From assembly GCA_964510315.1 (NCBI GenBank), contig CAZEAP010000023.1, positions 1 to 56,428 of the forward strand: a stretch of DNA of 56,428 nucleotides, in the 5' to 3' direction. The notes under the pieces were generated by a model that was not told where the DNA came from, searched no databases, and saw only the letters and a program-made list of their open reading frames with translations. The position numbers were made by a program, and so were the translations under genes. How positions within the stretch are numbered: position 1 is the first letter of the stretch; the number at the start of each line of letters is the position of its first letter. The DNA comes from CAZEAP01 sp964510315. Its GTDB lineage: Bacteria; Planctomycetota; Brocadiia; SM23-32. Shown piece after piece: positions 12,362-20,152 of this stretch.

Positions 12362-12514
12362 AGCCGCCCTGTCGTCGGGCCCGGTCCGCGCTGCCCGGGG
12401 CCCGGCCGGCAGTCCTCCCGCACCGGGAGGGGGGCGAGTTCTGGATGGATCCTGGCGAAGGACGGTCCGCCGGGGGGGCAGGCCAAAGTGGGGATGACTC
12501 CCGCGCCCGCCGAC

Positions 12515-12543
12515 TTGACACCCGGCCTGCGGGTGCGTAGAAT
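12515..12543 (+). promoter_or_regulatory. Strong sigma70 promoter for tRNA-Phe
   Basis: A consensus TTGACA (12515-12520), a 17-nt spacer and TAGAAT (12538-12543) place the start site about 6 nt before the mature tRNA 5' end. Confidence 0.8.
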
Positions 12544-12555
12544 TGGGATACCGAT

Positions 12556-12631
12556 GGGTGGGTAGCTCAGTCGGTAGAGCACATGACTGAAAATCATGGT
12601 GTCGCCGGTTCAATTCCGGCCCCACCCACCA
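12556..12631 (+). tRNA. tRNA-Phe (GAA)
   Basis: The 76-nt cloverleaf has a perfect 7-bp acceptor stem (GGGTGGG/CCCACCC), D stem GCTC/GAGC, anticodon stem CATGA/TCATG with loop CTGAAAA (anticodon GAA at 12589-12591), T arm GCCGG-TTCAATT-CCGGC, discriminator A, and an encoded CCA end. Confidence 0.98.
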
Positions 12632-12678
12632 TCTTCCGCCCGGTTGGGGGCGCAGCGGGAGGAGGGCGTGCCCGGCGC

Positions 12679-12707
12679 TTGCGTAGAAAGATCAAAGAGG
12701 CTATAAT
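12679..12707 (+). promoter_or_regulatory. Sigma70 promoter for rpsO
   Basis: TTGCGT (12679-12684), a 17-nt spacer and a perfect TATAAT (12702-12707) lie 72 nt before the rpsO ATG. The 12715-12779 leader could hold an S15 autoregulatory fold, which I could not resolve by eye. Confidence 0.75.
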
Positions 12708-12779
12708 CCGAGTTGACTACCGGGAGATGTTCGCTTTAACAGAACCCCCAATGTTCCACAGACAGAAGTGACACATTTG

Positions 12780-13043
12780 ATGGAGAAGCAGCGCAAAACA
12801 AAGTTGATCGAGAAGTTTCAGAGGCACGAGTCGGACACCGGGTCTCCCGAAGTCCAGATCGCCGTGCTGACCGAGCGGATCAGCCACCTGACGGATCACC
12901 TGCGCGAACACACCAAGGACCATCATTCACGCCGGGGGCTCCGGCAGATGGTGGGCAAAAGGTCCGCTTTGCTGGCTTACCTGCGACAGGAAGACACCGA
13001 CAGGTATCGGAAGCTCGTCGAGGCGCTGCAGTTGCGGAAGTGA
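12780..13043 (+). CDS. rpsO: 30S ribosomal protein S15
   Basis: The 87-residue protein is the usual S15 size (about 89) and binds the central domain of 16S rRNA. Diagnostic residues are DTGSPEVQIAVLTERI and KDHHSRRGLRQMVGKR, with the terminal LVEALQLRK. The ATG at 12780 gives the family-standard length; an in-frame GTG at 12768 would add only four residues. The rpsO-pnp gene order is widely conserved. Confidence 0.98.
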   Translation: MEKQRKTKLIEKFQRHESDTGSPEVQIAVLTERISHLTDHLREHTKDHHSRRGLRQMVGKRSALLAYLRQEDTDRYRKLVEALQLRK

Positions 13044-13126
13044 GGATAAATAACCTATCTGTCCCCCCTGTAGGTAAGTGCCCGTTTGAGAATTCTTGCT
13101 GACCGAATCATCGCCCCCCTGTGTGC

Positions 13127-13173
13127 CCCGTTCCCTTCTGCCGGGCAGGGTCACGCCGTTTCCGCGGAACGGG
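13127..13173 (+). promoter_or_regulatory. Branched hairpin in the rpsO-pnp leader
   Basis: CCCGTTCC (13127-13134) pairs perfectly with GGAACGGG (13166-13173) around an inner CTGCC/GGCAG hairpin. A second short stem (ACCTA/TAGGT) lies just after rpsO. In enterobacteria, pnp leader stems are RNase III/PNPase autoregulation sites; the same role here is inference. There is no U-tract, so it is not a clear terminator. Confidence 0.5.
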
Positions 13174-13254
13174 AAAGGCGGGGAGCAAAGCCGTGCCGCC
13201 CGGGCGAATCGTTGACCGAGACCGTAACGCTGATTTTGTGTAAGTGAAGGGAAG

Positions 13255-15357
13255 ATGAAGGTGAAAAGCCGAGTGGAGAGAAGAATTGCCGACCGCGTGC
13301 TGAGTATCGAGACCGGTGAGCTGGCCCGCCAGGCCGACGCCGCAGTGAAGGTCCAGTACGGGGATTCCGTGGTGCTGGTGACCGCCGTTGCCGCCGAGGA
13401 CACGCGAAACGTCCCGTTCATGCCCCTGACCATCGAGTACAGGGAGAAGCAGTACGCCGCCGGCCAGTTCCCCGGGGGCATCATCAAGCGGGAAGGACGG
13501 CCCACCGCCAAAGAAACCCTGACCTGCCGAATGGTCGACCGTCCGGTCCGCCCGCTGTTCCCCGACAATTACCACGAGGACATCCAGATAGTCGCCTGGG
13601 TGCTGAGTTCCGACTCTGAGAACGACCCCGATGTGCTGGCATTGGTCGGCGCCTCCGCCGCCCTTGCCATCAGCGACATCCCGTGGCAGGGACCGGTCGG
13701 AGCCTGCCGACTGGGACTGGTGGAAGACGAGTTCGTGATCAACCCCACCCACGAGCAGCGGGACAAGGCGGACTTCGAAGCGGTTATCTGCAGCAACGAA
13801 GACGCCATCGTCATGATGGAGGGCTTCGCCGACGGCATTCCCGAGGATGACCTGATCACCGGCCTGCAGTGCGCCCACGATATCAACCAGGAAGTGCTGG
13901 AGCTGATCGCTGAGCTGGTGGCGAAATGCGGCCGGCCGGACCGCGAATGGGAGCCTTTCCTCCGCGTGCAGATGGCCCTGGACCTGGTCGAGCCCGCCTA
14001 TTACCGGAGGCTGACCGAGGCCCACCAAACCGCCGACAAGCATGAGCGCAACGCGGCCATCGATGTCCTCCGGGAGGAGGCGATCGAGGAGTTCTGCGAT
14101 CCGGAAGACGAGGAGGCCCCCACAGAAAGGGAGTTAGACGCCGCCTTCGACCGGATGCAGGAGCGCGCCGTCCGGGAACAGATCGCCGCTGACCACAGCC
14201 GCTACGACGGCCGAGCACCCGCCGAACTGCGCCCCATCGAGTGCAGTGTCCGGCGGCTGCCCCGCACCCACGGGTCCGCCCTGTTCACCCGGGGAGAGAC
14301 ACAGGTGCTGGCCGTGACCACGCTGGGAACCGTGCAGGACGAGCAGCGGATCCTGGACCCTCTTGTCGAAGAGGAACCGAAGAAGTTCCTTCTCCATTAC
14401 AATTTCCCTCCGTTCTCGGTGGGAGAGGTCCGGCCGATCCGTGGCCCCGGTCGGCGCGAGATCGGGCACGGGGACCTGGCCGAGCGCTCCATCCGGGCGG
14501 TTCTGCCCGCTCCGGACGACTTCCCCTACACGGTCCGCATCGTGGCCGACGTGCTGGAGTCCAACGGCTCCTCCTCGATGGCCAGCGTCTGCGCGGCCAC
14601 CCTGGCGCTGATGGACGCCGGCGTTCCGATCAACAAGCCCGTTGCCGGCATCGCCGTCGGCCTGCTGAAGACCGATGGCGGTGATTTCGTTCTGACCGAC
14701 ATCGCCGGAGCCGAAGACCATCAGGGCGACATGGACCTGAAGGTGGCCGGAACCCAGCACGGCGTTACGGCCATGCAGATGGACGTGAAGGGGGCCGGCG
14801 TGGACCTCGAACTCCTGCGCGACGCCCTCATGCAGGCCCGACAGGCCCGGATGGAAATCCTCCGGGAGATGCTCAGCGTCCTGCAGCGGCCTCGGGAGGA
14901 GATCTCCAGCTACGCGCCGCGCCTCATCCGAGTGCACATCGACCCGGACAGCATCGGCAAGCTGATCGGGCCCGGCGGCAAGACCATCAAGGGGCTGGAG
15001 GAGAAATACGACTGCAACATCGAGGTGGAAGACGACGGCACCGTGACCGTCTCCGGCACCGGGGAGAGCCGGGCGGAGGAGGCCGCCGCCTATATCGAGC
15101 AGATGGGGCAGGCTGTGCAGGTCGGAGCGATCTACGAAGGCACCGTTACCGAGCTGAAGGACTTCGGGGCCATCGTCGAGCTGTTCCCCGGCGCCGACGG
15201 CCTGTGTCACATCAGCGAACTGGCCGACAGCTACGTCCGCGAAGTAAAGGACATCTGCGAGGTCGGCGACACCATGAAGGTTAAAGTCCTGAGCGTGGAG
15301 GACAACAGCGTCCGGCTCAGCCGCAAGGCCGCCCTCAAAGAAACCAGCGAGGCCTGA
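13255..15357 (+). CDS. pnp: Polynucleotide phosphorylase
   Basis: The 700-residue exoribonuclease matches the family length. It contains the first RNase PH core (SIETGELARQADAAVKVQYG), the helical linker, the second core (GRAPAELRPIECSVRRLPRT; GSALFTRGETQ), the KH domain (IGKLIGPGGKTIKGLEEKYD) and the S1 domain (GAIYEGTVTELKDFGAIVEL). It degrades RNA phosphorolytically and is usually part of a degradosome. GAAGGGAAG precedes the ATG. The last 28 bp of coding sequence, the stop and a few further bases are duplicated 74 nt downstream. Confidence 0.98.
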   Translation: MKVKSRVERRIADRVLSIETGELARQADAAVKVQYGDSVVLVTAVAAEDTRNVPFMPLTIEYREKQYAAGQFPGGIIKREGRPTAKETLTCRMVDRPVRPLFPDNYHEDIQIVAWVLSSDSENDPDVLALVGASAALAISDIPWQGPVGACRLGLVEDEFVINPTHEQRDKADFEAVICSNEDAIVMMEGFADGIPEDDLITGLQCAHDINQEVLELIAELVAKCGRPDREWEPFLRVQMALDLVEPAYYRRLTEAHQTADKHERNAAIDVLREEAIEEFCDPEDEEAPTERELDAAFDRMQERAVREQIAADHSRYDGRAPAELRPIECSVRRLPRTHGSALFTRGETQVLAVTTLGTVQDEQRILDPLVEEEPKKFLLHYNFPPFSVGEVRPIRGPGRREIGHGDLAERSIRAVLPAPDDFPYTVRIVADVLESNGSSSMASVCAATLALMDAGVPINKPVAGIAVGLLKTDGGDFVLTDIAGAEDHQGDMDLKVAGTQHGVTAMQMDVKGAGVDLELLRDALMQARQARMEILREMLSVLQRPREEISSYAPRLIRVHIDPDSIGKLIGPGGKTIKGLEEKYDCNIEVEDDGTVTVSGTGESRAEEAAAYIEQMGQAVQVGAIYEGTVTELKDFGAIVELFPGADGLCHISELADSYVREVKDICEVGDTMKVKVLSVEDNSVRLSRKAALKETSEA

Positions 15358-15438
15358 GTCCCGGCCCCGACGCGGCGGCCGGGTGCGACGAATTGCTGCC
15401 GGCCGCCCTCAAAGAAACCAGCGAGGCCTGAGTCCCGG
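15327..15438 (+). repeat. 38-bp direct repeat duplicating the pnp 3' end
   Basis: Positions 15327-15364 (the end of pnp plus stop) recur exactly at 15401-15438, an offset of 74. The second copy lies in the leader of the next gene and cannot be translated from pnp. It looks like a recent local duplication. Confidence 0.9.
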
Positions 15439-15475
15439 GGTTGCGGACGCCTACTCCCCCCGCGAGTGGCCACAC

Positions 15476-16837
15476 ATGCAAGACCACGCCAACATACTGG
15501 TCTGCTATGATTCCGAACCGGTCACCGAGACCATCGCCGCCACACTGAAGGAGTCCGGCCACGCCTGCACGGTCATCACCGACCCTGACGACGCCCTGGA
15601 GGAAGCCGGATCAGGGCGCTACGACGTCGTGATAACCGGTCTCCGGAGCGACGACGGGGATGGAACGGCGGTGCTCGAGGCTGCCCGCCGGGCCGACCCG
15701 AAGTGCCAGGTTATCGTGGTCACAGACCGGAGCCGCGCCGACGACGCCGTCCTCGCCATGCAATCCGGGGCCCTCTACTATCTGCAAACCCCCGTCAACC
15801 CGGTGGAACTCAGCGCCATGGTGGACCGGGCCGCCGAGCACGTCTACCTGGCCCGGGACCGGGCGGCCATGCAGAGCGAACTGGCCGAGCGCTACACCTT
15901 CCAGAACATCGTGGGCAACAGCCCGCCCATGCAGAAGGTTTTCCGCAAGATGCGGCAGATCGCCGCCACCGACGCCACGGTGCTCGTGCAGGGGGAGACG
16001 GGTACGGGCAAGGAACTGGTGGCCCGGGGCATCCACTACAACAGCCCCCGGCGCCACAACCGCTTCGTCCCCCTGAACTGCGCCGGCCTGGTGGAGACCA
16101 TCCTGGAGAGCGAGTTGTTCGGCCACGAGAAAGGCGCCTTCACCGGAGCCGTCAGCTCACGGGTGGGGCTGTTCGAGTATGCCAACCACGGAACGCTTTT
16201 TTTGGACGAGATCGGGGACATGCCCGTCAGCAGCCAGACCAAACTGCTGCGCGCCCTGGAGCACGGGGAAATCGTCCGAGTGGGCAGCAACGAGGCCGTC
16301 CACGTCGACGTCCGCCTGATCGCCGCCTCCAACCAGGACCTCCACAAGAAGATCGAGGACGGCTCCTTTCGGCGTGACCTCTTCTACCGGCTCAACGTGA
16401 TGACCATCAACCTGCCTCCCCTTCGGGATCGGCAGGGAGACATACCCCTGCTGATTGATGATTTCGTGCGCGAGTTCTCCGAGGTTTACGATAGACCCGT
16501 GGCCGGATTGAGTTCGGCCGCCCGGAAGGCGCTGTTCCGTTACCAGTGGCCCGGCAACGTCCGTGAACTGCGGAACTGCATCGAGCACATGATGGTGGCG
16601 ACTACGGACGAAGTGCTGGGGGAGGACGACCTGCCGGAGTACATCCTGGACTACGGCAGCCGGCTTGAAGAAGAGGGATCCCTGGCGGCCCTCGCCGGAC
16701 AACCCCTGGAGGAGGTGGAGCGGCTCCACATCGCCCGCACCCTGGAGCTGGTGGACGGCAACCGGGAGAGGGCCGCCGAGCTGCTGGGCATCGGGGAACG
16801 CACCCTCTACCGAAAGATCCACAAATACGACCTCTGA
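15476..16837 (+). CDS. Sigma54-dependent NtrC-family activator with degenerate receiver
   Basis: The 453 residues comprise a receiver-like domain (about 5-125), a sigma54 AAA+ domain (about 145-375) and a Fis-type HTH (about 410-453, RAAELLGIGERTLYRKIHKY). The AAA+ domain is intact: Walker A GETGTGKE, the GAFTGA sigma54-contact loop, Walker B LFLDEIGD and the R-finger region FRRDLFYRLNV. The receiver is not: Gly55 (VVITGLRSDD) occupies the phospho-Asp position, one acidic-pocket Asp is Tyr11, and the conserved Lys before Pro is Thr (LQTPVNP). Control by phosphorylation is therefore unlikely. I chose ATG 15476 because receiver homology begins there; no strong SD is visible. No partner kinase is adjacent. 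Confidence 0.93.
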   Translation: MQDHANILVCYDSEPVTETIAATLKESGHACTVITDPDDALEEAGSGRYDVVITGLRSDDGDGTAVLEAARRADPKCQVIVVTDRSRADDAVLAMQSGALYYLQTPVNPVELSAMVDRAAEHVYLARDRAAMQSELAERYTFQNIVGNSPPMQKVFRKMRQIAATDATVLVQGETGTGKELVARGIHYNSPRRHNRFVPLNCAGLVETILESELFGHEKGAFTGAVSSRVGLFEYANHGTLFLDEIGDMPVSSQTKLLRALEHGEIVRVGSNEAVHVDVRLIAASNQDLHKKIEDGSFRRDLFYRLNVMTINLPPLRDRQGDIPLLIDDFVREFSEVYDRPVAGLSSAARKALFRYQWPGNVRELRNCIEHMMVATTDEVLGEDDLPEYILDYGSRLEEEGSLAALAGQPLEEVERLHIARTLELVDGNRERAAELLGIGERTLYRKIHKYDL

Positions 16838-16917
16838 GCGGGCCGACCCGCCAGGTGGGGGGGGGTACGTAAAGAATACAGTCTTCTGAGAAAAGTCTGT
16901 AAAAAACGCAGTTTAAC

Positions 16918-16946
16918 TTGCAACGCCCCGGCGAATCTCGTATTGT
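16918..16946 (+). promoter_or_regulatory. Sigma70-type promoter for a leader/ncRNA before metK
   Basis: TTGCAA (16918-16923), a 17-nt spacer and TATTGT (16941-16946) predict a start near 16953. The downstream unit ends at the terminator at 17199-17235. Confidence 0.6.
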
Positions 16947-17048
16947 GGCACGTACAGTTCGACCGGGGTCTTGAGGGGGCCGAGGCGGACTGAGAAGCGT
17001 AAAGCGTTCTTGCAGAAGCTCTTAGAAATACAGACGAGTTGAGGGGGA

Positions 17049-17120
17049 ATGGGACCGAGCAGATTGCCCTCTGCTGGCATGTCATTTGCTTCATATGAAC
17101 GGCAGCTGCCTGTCCCTTAA
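17049..17120 (+). CDS. Possible 23-residue leader peptide
   Basis: ATG at 17049 follows GAGGGGGA directly, and the frame closes with TAA just before the first perfect stem of the hairpin cluster (17122). The peptide is MGPSRLPSAGMSFASYERQL plus three residues. The position is what a leader peptide would have, but composition (one internal Met) gives no clear amino-acid sensing signal. Low confidence. Confidence 0.2.
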   Translation: MGPSRLPSAGMSFASYERQLPVP

Positions 17121-17198
17121 ATCACGACGCTCCCACCCTTAATGAACGCGTCGTGAGCTGTCGGGCGAGCGCCCCCCTCCCCGACAGCAGCCCCTCTT

Positions 17199-17235
17199 GC
17201 GGGTGGGTTTACCCCAACCCACCCGCATTATTTTT
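17199..17235 (+). terminator. Rho-independent terminator
   Basis: An 11-bp perfect GC-rich stem (GCGGGTGGGTT/AACCCACCCGC, 17199-17209 and 17216-17226) has a 6-nt loop and is followed by ATTATTTTTT. It ends 88 nt before metK and upstream of the metK promoter. Confidence 0.88.
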
Positions 17236-17254
17236 TGTCTCCGCCCCCCGCCGG

Positions 17255-17284
17255 TTGCGGCCCCGGCCGCCCATCTGCTATAGT
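17255..17284 (+). promoter_or_regulatory. Promoter for metK
   Basis: TTGCGG (17255-17260), an 18-nt spacer and TATAGT (17279-17284, preceded by TGC) lie 39 nt before the ATG. Confidence 0.6.
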
Positions 17285-17322
17285 TGCGGAGGCATCCGTT
17301 CCCCCACCTTCGGGAGGCATAC

Positions 17323-18477
17323 ATGCCGGCGCGACACTACTTGTTCACCTCGGAGTCCGTCTCCGTCGGTCATCCGGACAAGATCGCCGATCAGATCAGC
17401 GACGCCATCCTCGACGCACTCCTGGAGCAGGACCCTCACAGCCGGGTCGCCTGCGAGACCATGGTGAAAACGGGGCTCGCCTTCATCGCCGGCGAGATCA
17501 CCTCCGGAGGCGACGTGGACTACGCGGAGGTCGCCCGAGAGGTCATCCGTGCCGCCGGCTACACCGACGCGGCCTACGGCTTCTGCGCCGAGACCTGTGG
17601 CGTCATACTCTCGATCAGCAAGCAATCCTCCGACATTGACCGCGGGGTTTCGGCCGCGCCGGAGGAAGGCAAGCAGCAGGGGGCCGGCGACCAGGGCATG
17701 ATGGTGGGGTTCGCCTGCAACGAAACACCCGAGATGATGCCCCTCCCCATCATGCTGGCCCACCGGATCATGGAGAAAGCCCGCCGGGTTCGGGACGAGC
17801 AAGCCCTGCCCTTCCTGCGACCCGACGGCAAGACCCAGGTCACCGCCCGCTACGAAGGCAACAAGCCGGTGGGCATAGAGACGATAGTGCTCAGCCTCCA
17901 GCACGCGCCCGATGTCAGCCGCCAGGAGCTGGAGGAGGCCTACGTGGAGGAGATCATCCGTCCCTGCCTGCCCCCCGAGTTCGCCGCCGACAACATCAAG
18001 TATCACATCAACCCGACCGGCCGGTTCGTCATCGGGGGCCCGCGGGGAGACTGCGGCCTGACCGGAAGGAAGATCATCGTGGACACCTACGGCGGCCGAG
18101 GCCGGCACGGAGGCGGATGCTTCAGCGGCAAGGACCCCAGCAAGGTGGACCGCAGCGCCGCCTATGCCGCCCGCCACGTGGCCAAGAACGTGGTTGCCGC
18201 GGGACTCGCCGACATATGCGAACTCCAGATCGCCTACGCCATCGGCGTTGCCAAACCGGTCTCCATACGCATCGACACCGAGGGCACCGCCACCGTGCCG
18301 GAGGCCCGTATCGAGCAGATGGTGAGGGAAACCTTCGACCTGAGGCCCCGGGCCATCATCGAGAACCTGGACCTGCTCCGCCCCATTTACCGCAAAACCG
18401 CCACCTTCGGCCACTTCGGCCGATCGGAGCCGGAGTTCACGTGGGAGAAAACCGACTACGTGGAGGCCCTCAAGTAA
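17323..18477 (+). CDS. metK: S-adenosylmethionine synthetase
   Basis: The 384-residue enzyme makes SAM from methionine and ATP; family length is about 384-400. Diagnostic segments are FTSESVSVGHPDKIADQISD at the N-terminus, GDQGMMVGFA, and GGRGRHGGGCFSGKDPSKVD (P-loop-like KDPTKVDRS region). The ATG at 17323 follows GGGAGGC. The upstream region holds a strong terminator and its own promoter, so expression may be separate from the preceding structured RNA. Downstream it converges with the HTH-repeat gene. Confidence 0.98.
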   Translation: MPARHYLFTSESVSVGHPDKIADQISDAILDALLEQDPHSRVACETMVKTGLAFIAGEITSGGDVDYAEVAREVIRAAGYTDAAYGFCAETCGVILSISKQSSDIDRGVSAAPEEGKQQGAGDQGMMVGFACNETPEMMPLPIMLAHRIMEKARRVRDEQALPFLRPDGKTQVTARYEGNKPVGIETIVLSLQHAPDVSRQELEEAYVEEIIRPCLPPEFAADNIKYHINPTGRFVIGGPRGDCGLTGRKIIVDTYGGRGRHGGGCFSGKDPSKVDRSAAYAARHVAKNVVAAGLADICELQIAYAIGVAKPVSIRIDTEGTATVPEARIEQMVRETFDLRPRAIIENLDLLRPIYRKTATFGHFGRSEPEFTWEKTDYVEALK

Positions 18478-18524
18478 AGCGGGGGCCGGACACCGCCGCC
18501 GATCCAGTTCTTCGCGGTAGGCCC

Positions 18525-19817
18525 TCAACCGTCGGCGGGAACCGTGTGCCAGCCCTCCTTGATGGCCGCGATAAGCTCGTGGCGCGCCTGCCGGAATTCC
18601 AGCTCCAGTTCGGGGGCGTCCGATGAAGCCCGCCATCTGCGGAGGGCGGCGTTGGCCTTCGCGGCCAGCCGCGAGGCCACCCGGCTGGTGCGACTGTCCG
18701 CCAGGTAGGATTCCCTCCGGCTCTCGGTCGGAACGCCATCGGCCAGATTCCGGGCGTACCGGTAGACCGACAGCGGGGCGTATTTGAGCTGGCCGTTGCT
18801 CTGGAAGTAGCGCCGCACGGAGCCGGCCTTGATGCCCGTTTTCTCGGAGATGCGACGGTAGAGCGCCTCCTTCGTCTCGAACCTGCGCTCCAGGGCCGGC
18901 AGCAGCTCGCAGGTCCACCCCACGGGGACGCCGCGGTATTCATCGTCGATCTCGGGCTCTTCATCCCGCTCGGACTGCTTCAGCCATTTCTCCAGGCAGT
19001 ATTTGATCTCCACCTGTATGCGTTTGGCCTTGCTGCGCCCGCTGAGCGCCTTGTGCACGCAGTCGTACTTGAGGCTGCTGACCTCGGCGATGGCCTTGTG
19101 CATGGCGCTGTGGCTGCGGAACAGCAGTTTCTTGCGTGTCTCCTCCAGCCATTCGTCGGGATCCCCGTCGCCGACCAGCTCTTCCAGCGGCACCAGTTGA
19201 CAGCGATATTCCCCGTCCAGACGGCGAAGTATGCAGGCCAGGCATTGCGGTACCCGCTCGAGTTCCGCGTCGGGCTGGAAGAACTTCCGTATGCGGGAAG
19301 TCTCCAATGAGAAGCCTCGTTCCTCCAGTTCCTGCTGCAGGCGGGGCACCAGCTTGAACAGGGCGAAGGGCGCCTCTTGCTCCCAGTCCTTCACCAACTG
19401 CCGGAACTCCTCGCCGCCCATGTAGCGGCGCCGTATGAACGGACGGTGTCCGTTGAGGGCTATCCCGTCGGCCAGCCTCTCCCGCTGCTCCGCCGGGAGG
19501 GTTTGCAGCTCGGCCAGCAATTCCTCCGTAGCGGTTGCATCGACGTCCGCATCCGCTTCCCGCCGGAGCATGCCACAGAGTTCTTCGCGCAGGCTGCTCA
19601 AAAGTTCCTGCATGCGCTCCGCGGCATCTCGGTCCGCCGGCACCTCTGCGGGTTCCTCCTGCTCTCCCGCGATCAGCGCTTCAATCTGCTCTTTCTCCTT
19701 CTCCTCCTCAACCAGAGCCTCTGCCAGAGCCGTGGGCTTTACGGTGTGACCTACAGCTCCCATGAGACGCGTGTAACCTCGACAGGCAACTCCAAGTTCC
19801 TCAGAATCCACCTCCAC
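18525..19817 (-). CDS. Unrecognised protein with three HTH-like helical repeats
   Basis: The 430 residues match no family I can name. The N-terminal 120 residues are Glu-rich and helical (EALVEEEKEKEQIEALIAGE). Three segments then share a helix-turn-helix-like pattern: 153-201 (SRIRKFFQPDAELERVP), 236-280 (SSLKYDCVHKALSGRSKAKR) and 317-362 (AGSVRRYFQSNGQLKYAP). The first and third are clearly alike (RKFFQPDAEL versus RRYFQSNGQL, with a following RR/AR-LADG helix). I infer a nucleic-acid-binding or scaffold protein. The start is uncertain: GTG 19817 gives this length, and ATG 19763 would remove 18 residues. The frame has clean codon bias and converges with metK, so it is surely a gene. Confidence 0.75.
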   Translation of the reverse strand: MEVDSEELGVACRGYTRLMGAVGHTVKPTALAEALVEEEKEKEQIEALIAGEQEEPAEVPADRDAAERMQELLSSLREELCGMLRREADADVDATATEELLAELQTLPAEQRERLADGIALNGHRPFIRRRYMGGEEFRQLVKDWEQEAPFALFKLVPRLQQELEERGFSLETSRIRKFFQPDAELERVPQCLACILRRLDGEYRCQLVPLEELVGDGDPDEWLEETRKKLLFRSHSAMHKAIAEVSSLKYDCVHKALSGRSKAKRIQVEIKYCLEKWLKQSERDEEPEIDDEYRGVPVGWTCELLPALERRFETKEALYRRISEKTGIKAGSVRRYFQSNGQLKYAPLSVYRYARNLADGVPTESRRESYLADSRTSRVASRLAAKANAALRRWRASSDAPELELEFRQARHELIAAIKEGWHTVPADG

Positions 19818-20152
19818 GCTTCATCACCGCCCTTGACAAAATGATCTATGAAGACGACTGATCCCTCTGACTCCCTGCAATCAAGATGCCACGGCCTCAC
19901 GGACGTCACGCCCCGGTCCGAACGCCCATCGACACCGCGCATGGCGGGACCGCGCCGTGGCACATTAAAGGGTTGCGCAGAAAGGCGTTACGTTTCCTTA
20001 AACCGCGATGCGGCCGCCGAACACGGCAATCGGAAGGCGGGCCACCTCTCCCGAGCGATCCCCCTCGGGCAACTCAGAGTGGCCCGCTCGGTGTGACCGC
20101 CACCGTCACACTGTAACGGGCGGGAATCCACCCCCCTGCCGGGCCGTAGGGC
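19818..20152. other. Intergenic region with two hairpins
   Basis: No gene is supported here. GCGGGCCAC (from about 20037) pairs with GTGGCCCGC (ending about 20089) around an inner CCCGAG/CTCGGG stem. Just after it, GTGTGAC and GTCACAC form a 7-bp hairpin with a 7-nt loop (about 20092-20112). No U-tract follows, so these could be read-through barriers or operator-like sites. Short ORFs over the region are Arg/Pro-rich and not convincing. Confidence 0.5.

Larger units (their letters stand above)
16953..17237 (+). ncRNA. Candidate structured RNA upstream of metK
   Basis: A roughly 285-nt segment runs from a good promoter to a strong intrinsic terminator, in the 485-nt gap between the activator and metK. 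Stems seen: AGCAGA/TCTGCT (17058-17063/17070-17075); TCACGACGC/GCGTCGTGA (17122-17130/17148-17156); GCTGTCGGG/CCCGACAGC (17157-17165/17180-17188), which abuts the previous stem; and the terminator. It contains one possible 23-codon ORF (17049-17120) after GAGGGGGA. I could not match it to SAM-I, SAH, tmRNA, 6S or RNase P landmarks. It may be a free-standing small RNA, since metK has its own promoter after the terminator, or an attenuating leader for metK. Existence moderate; function unknown. Confidence 0.5.

Noticed and set aside
16946..16962. Sigma54 -24/-12 promoter (TGGCACG) downstream of the activator gene
   Set aside because: The -24 element is good, but the base pair at -12 is TC, not GC, and the site overlaps a better sigma70 promoter.
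16953..17322. SAM, SAH or other known riboswitch before metK
   Set aside because: None of the conserved core segments I know could be recognised, and a terminator plus separate promoter precede metK.
18525..18964. Alternative reading frames on the minus strand under the HTH-repeat gene
   Set aside because: They are Arg/Pro-rich shadows without domains.
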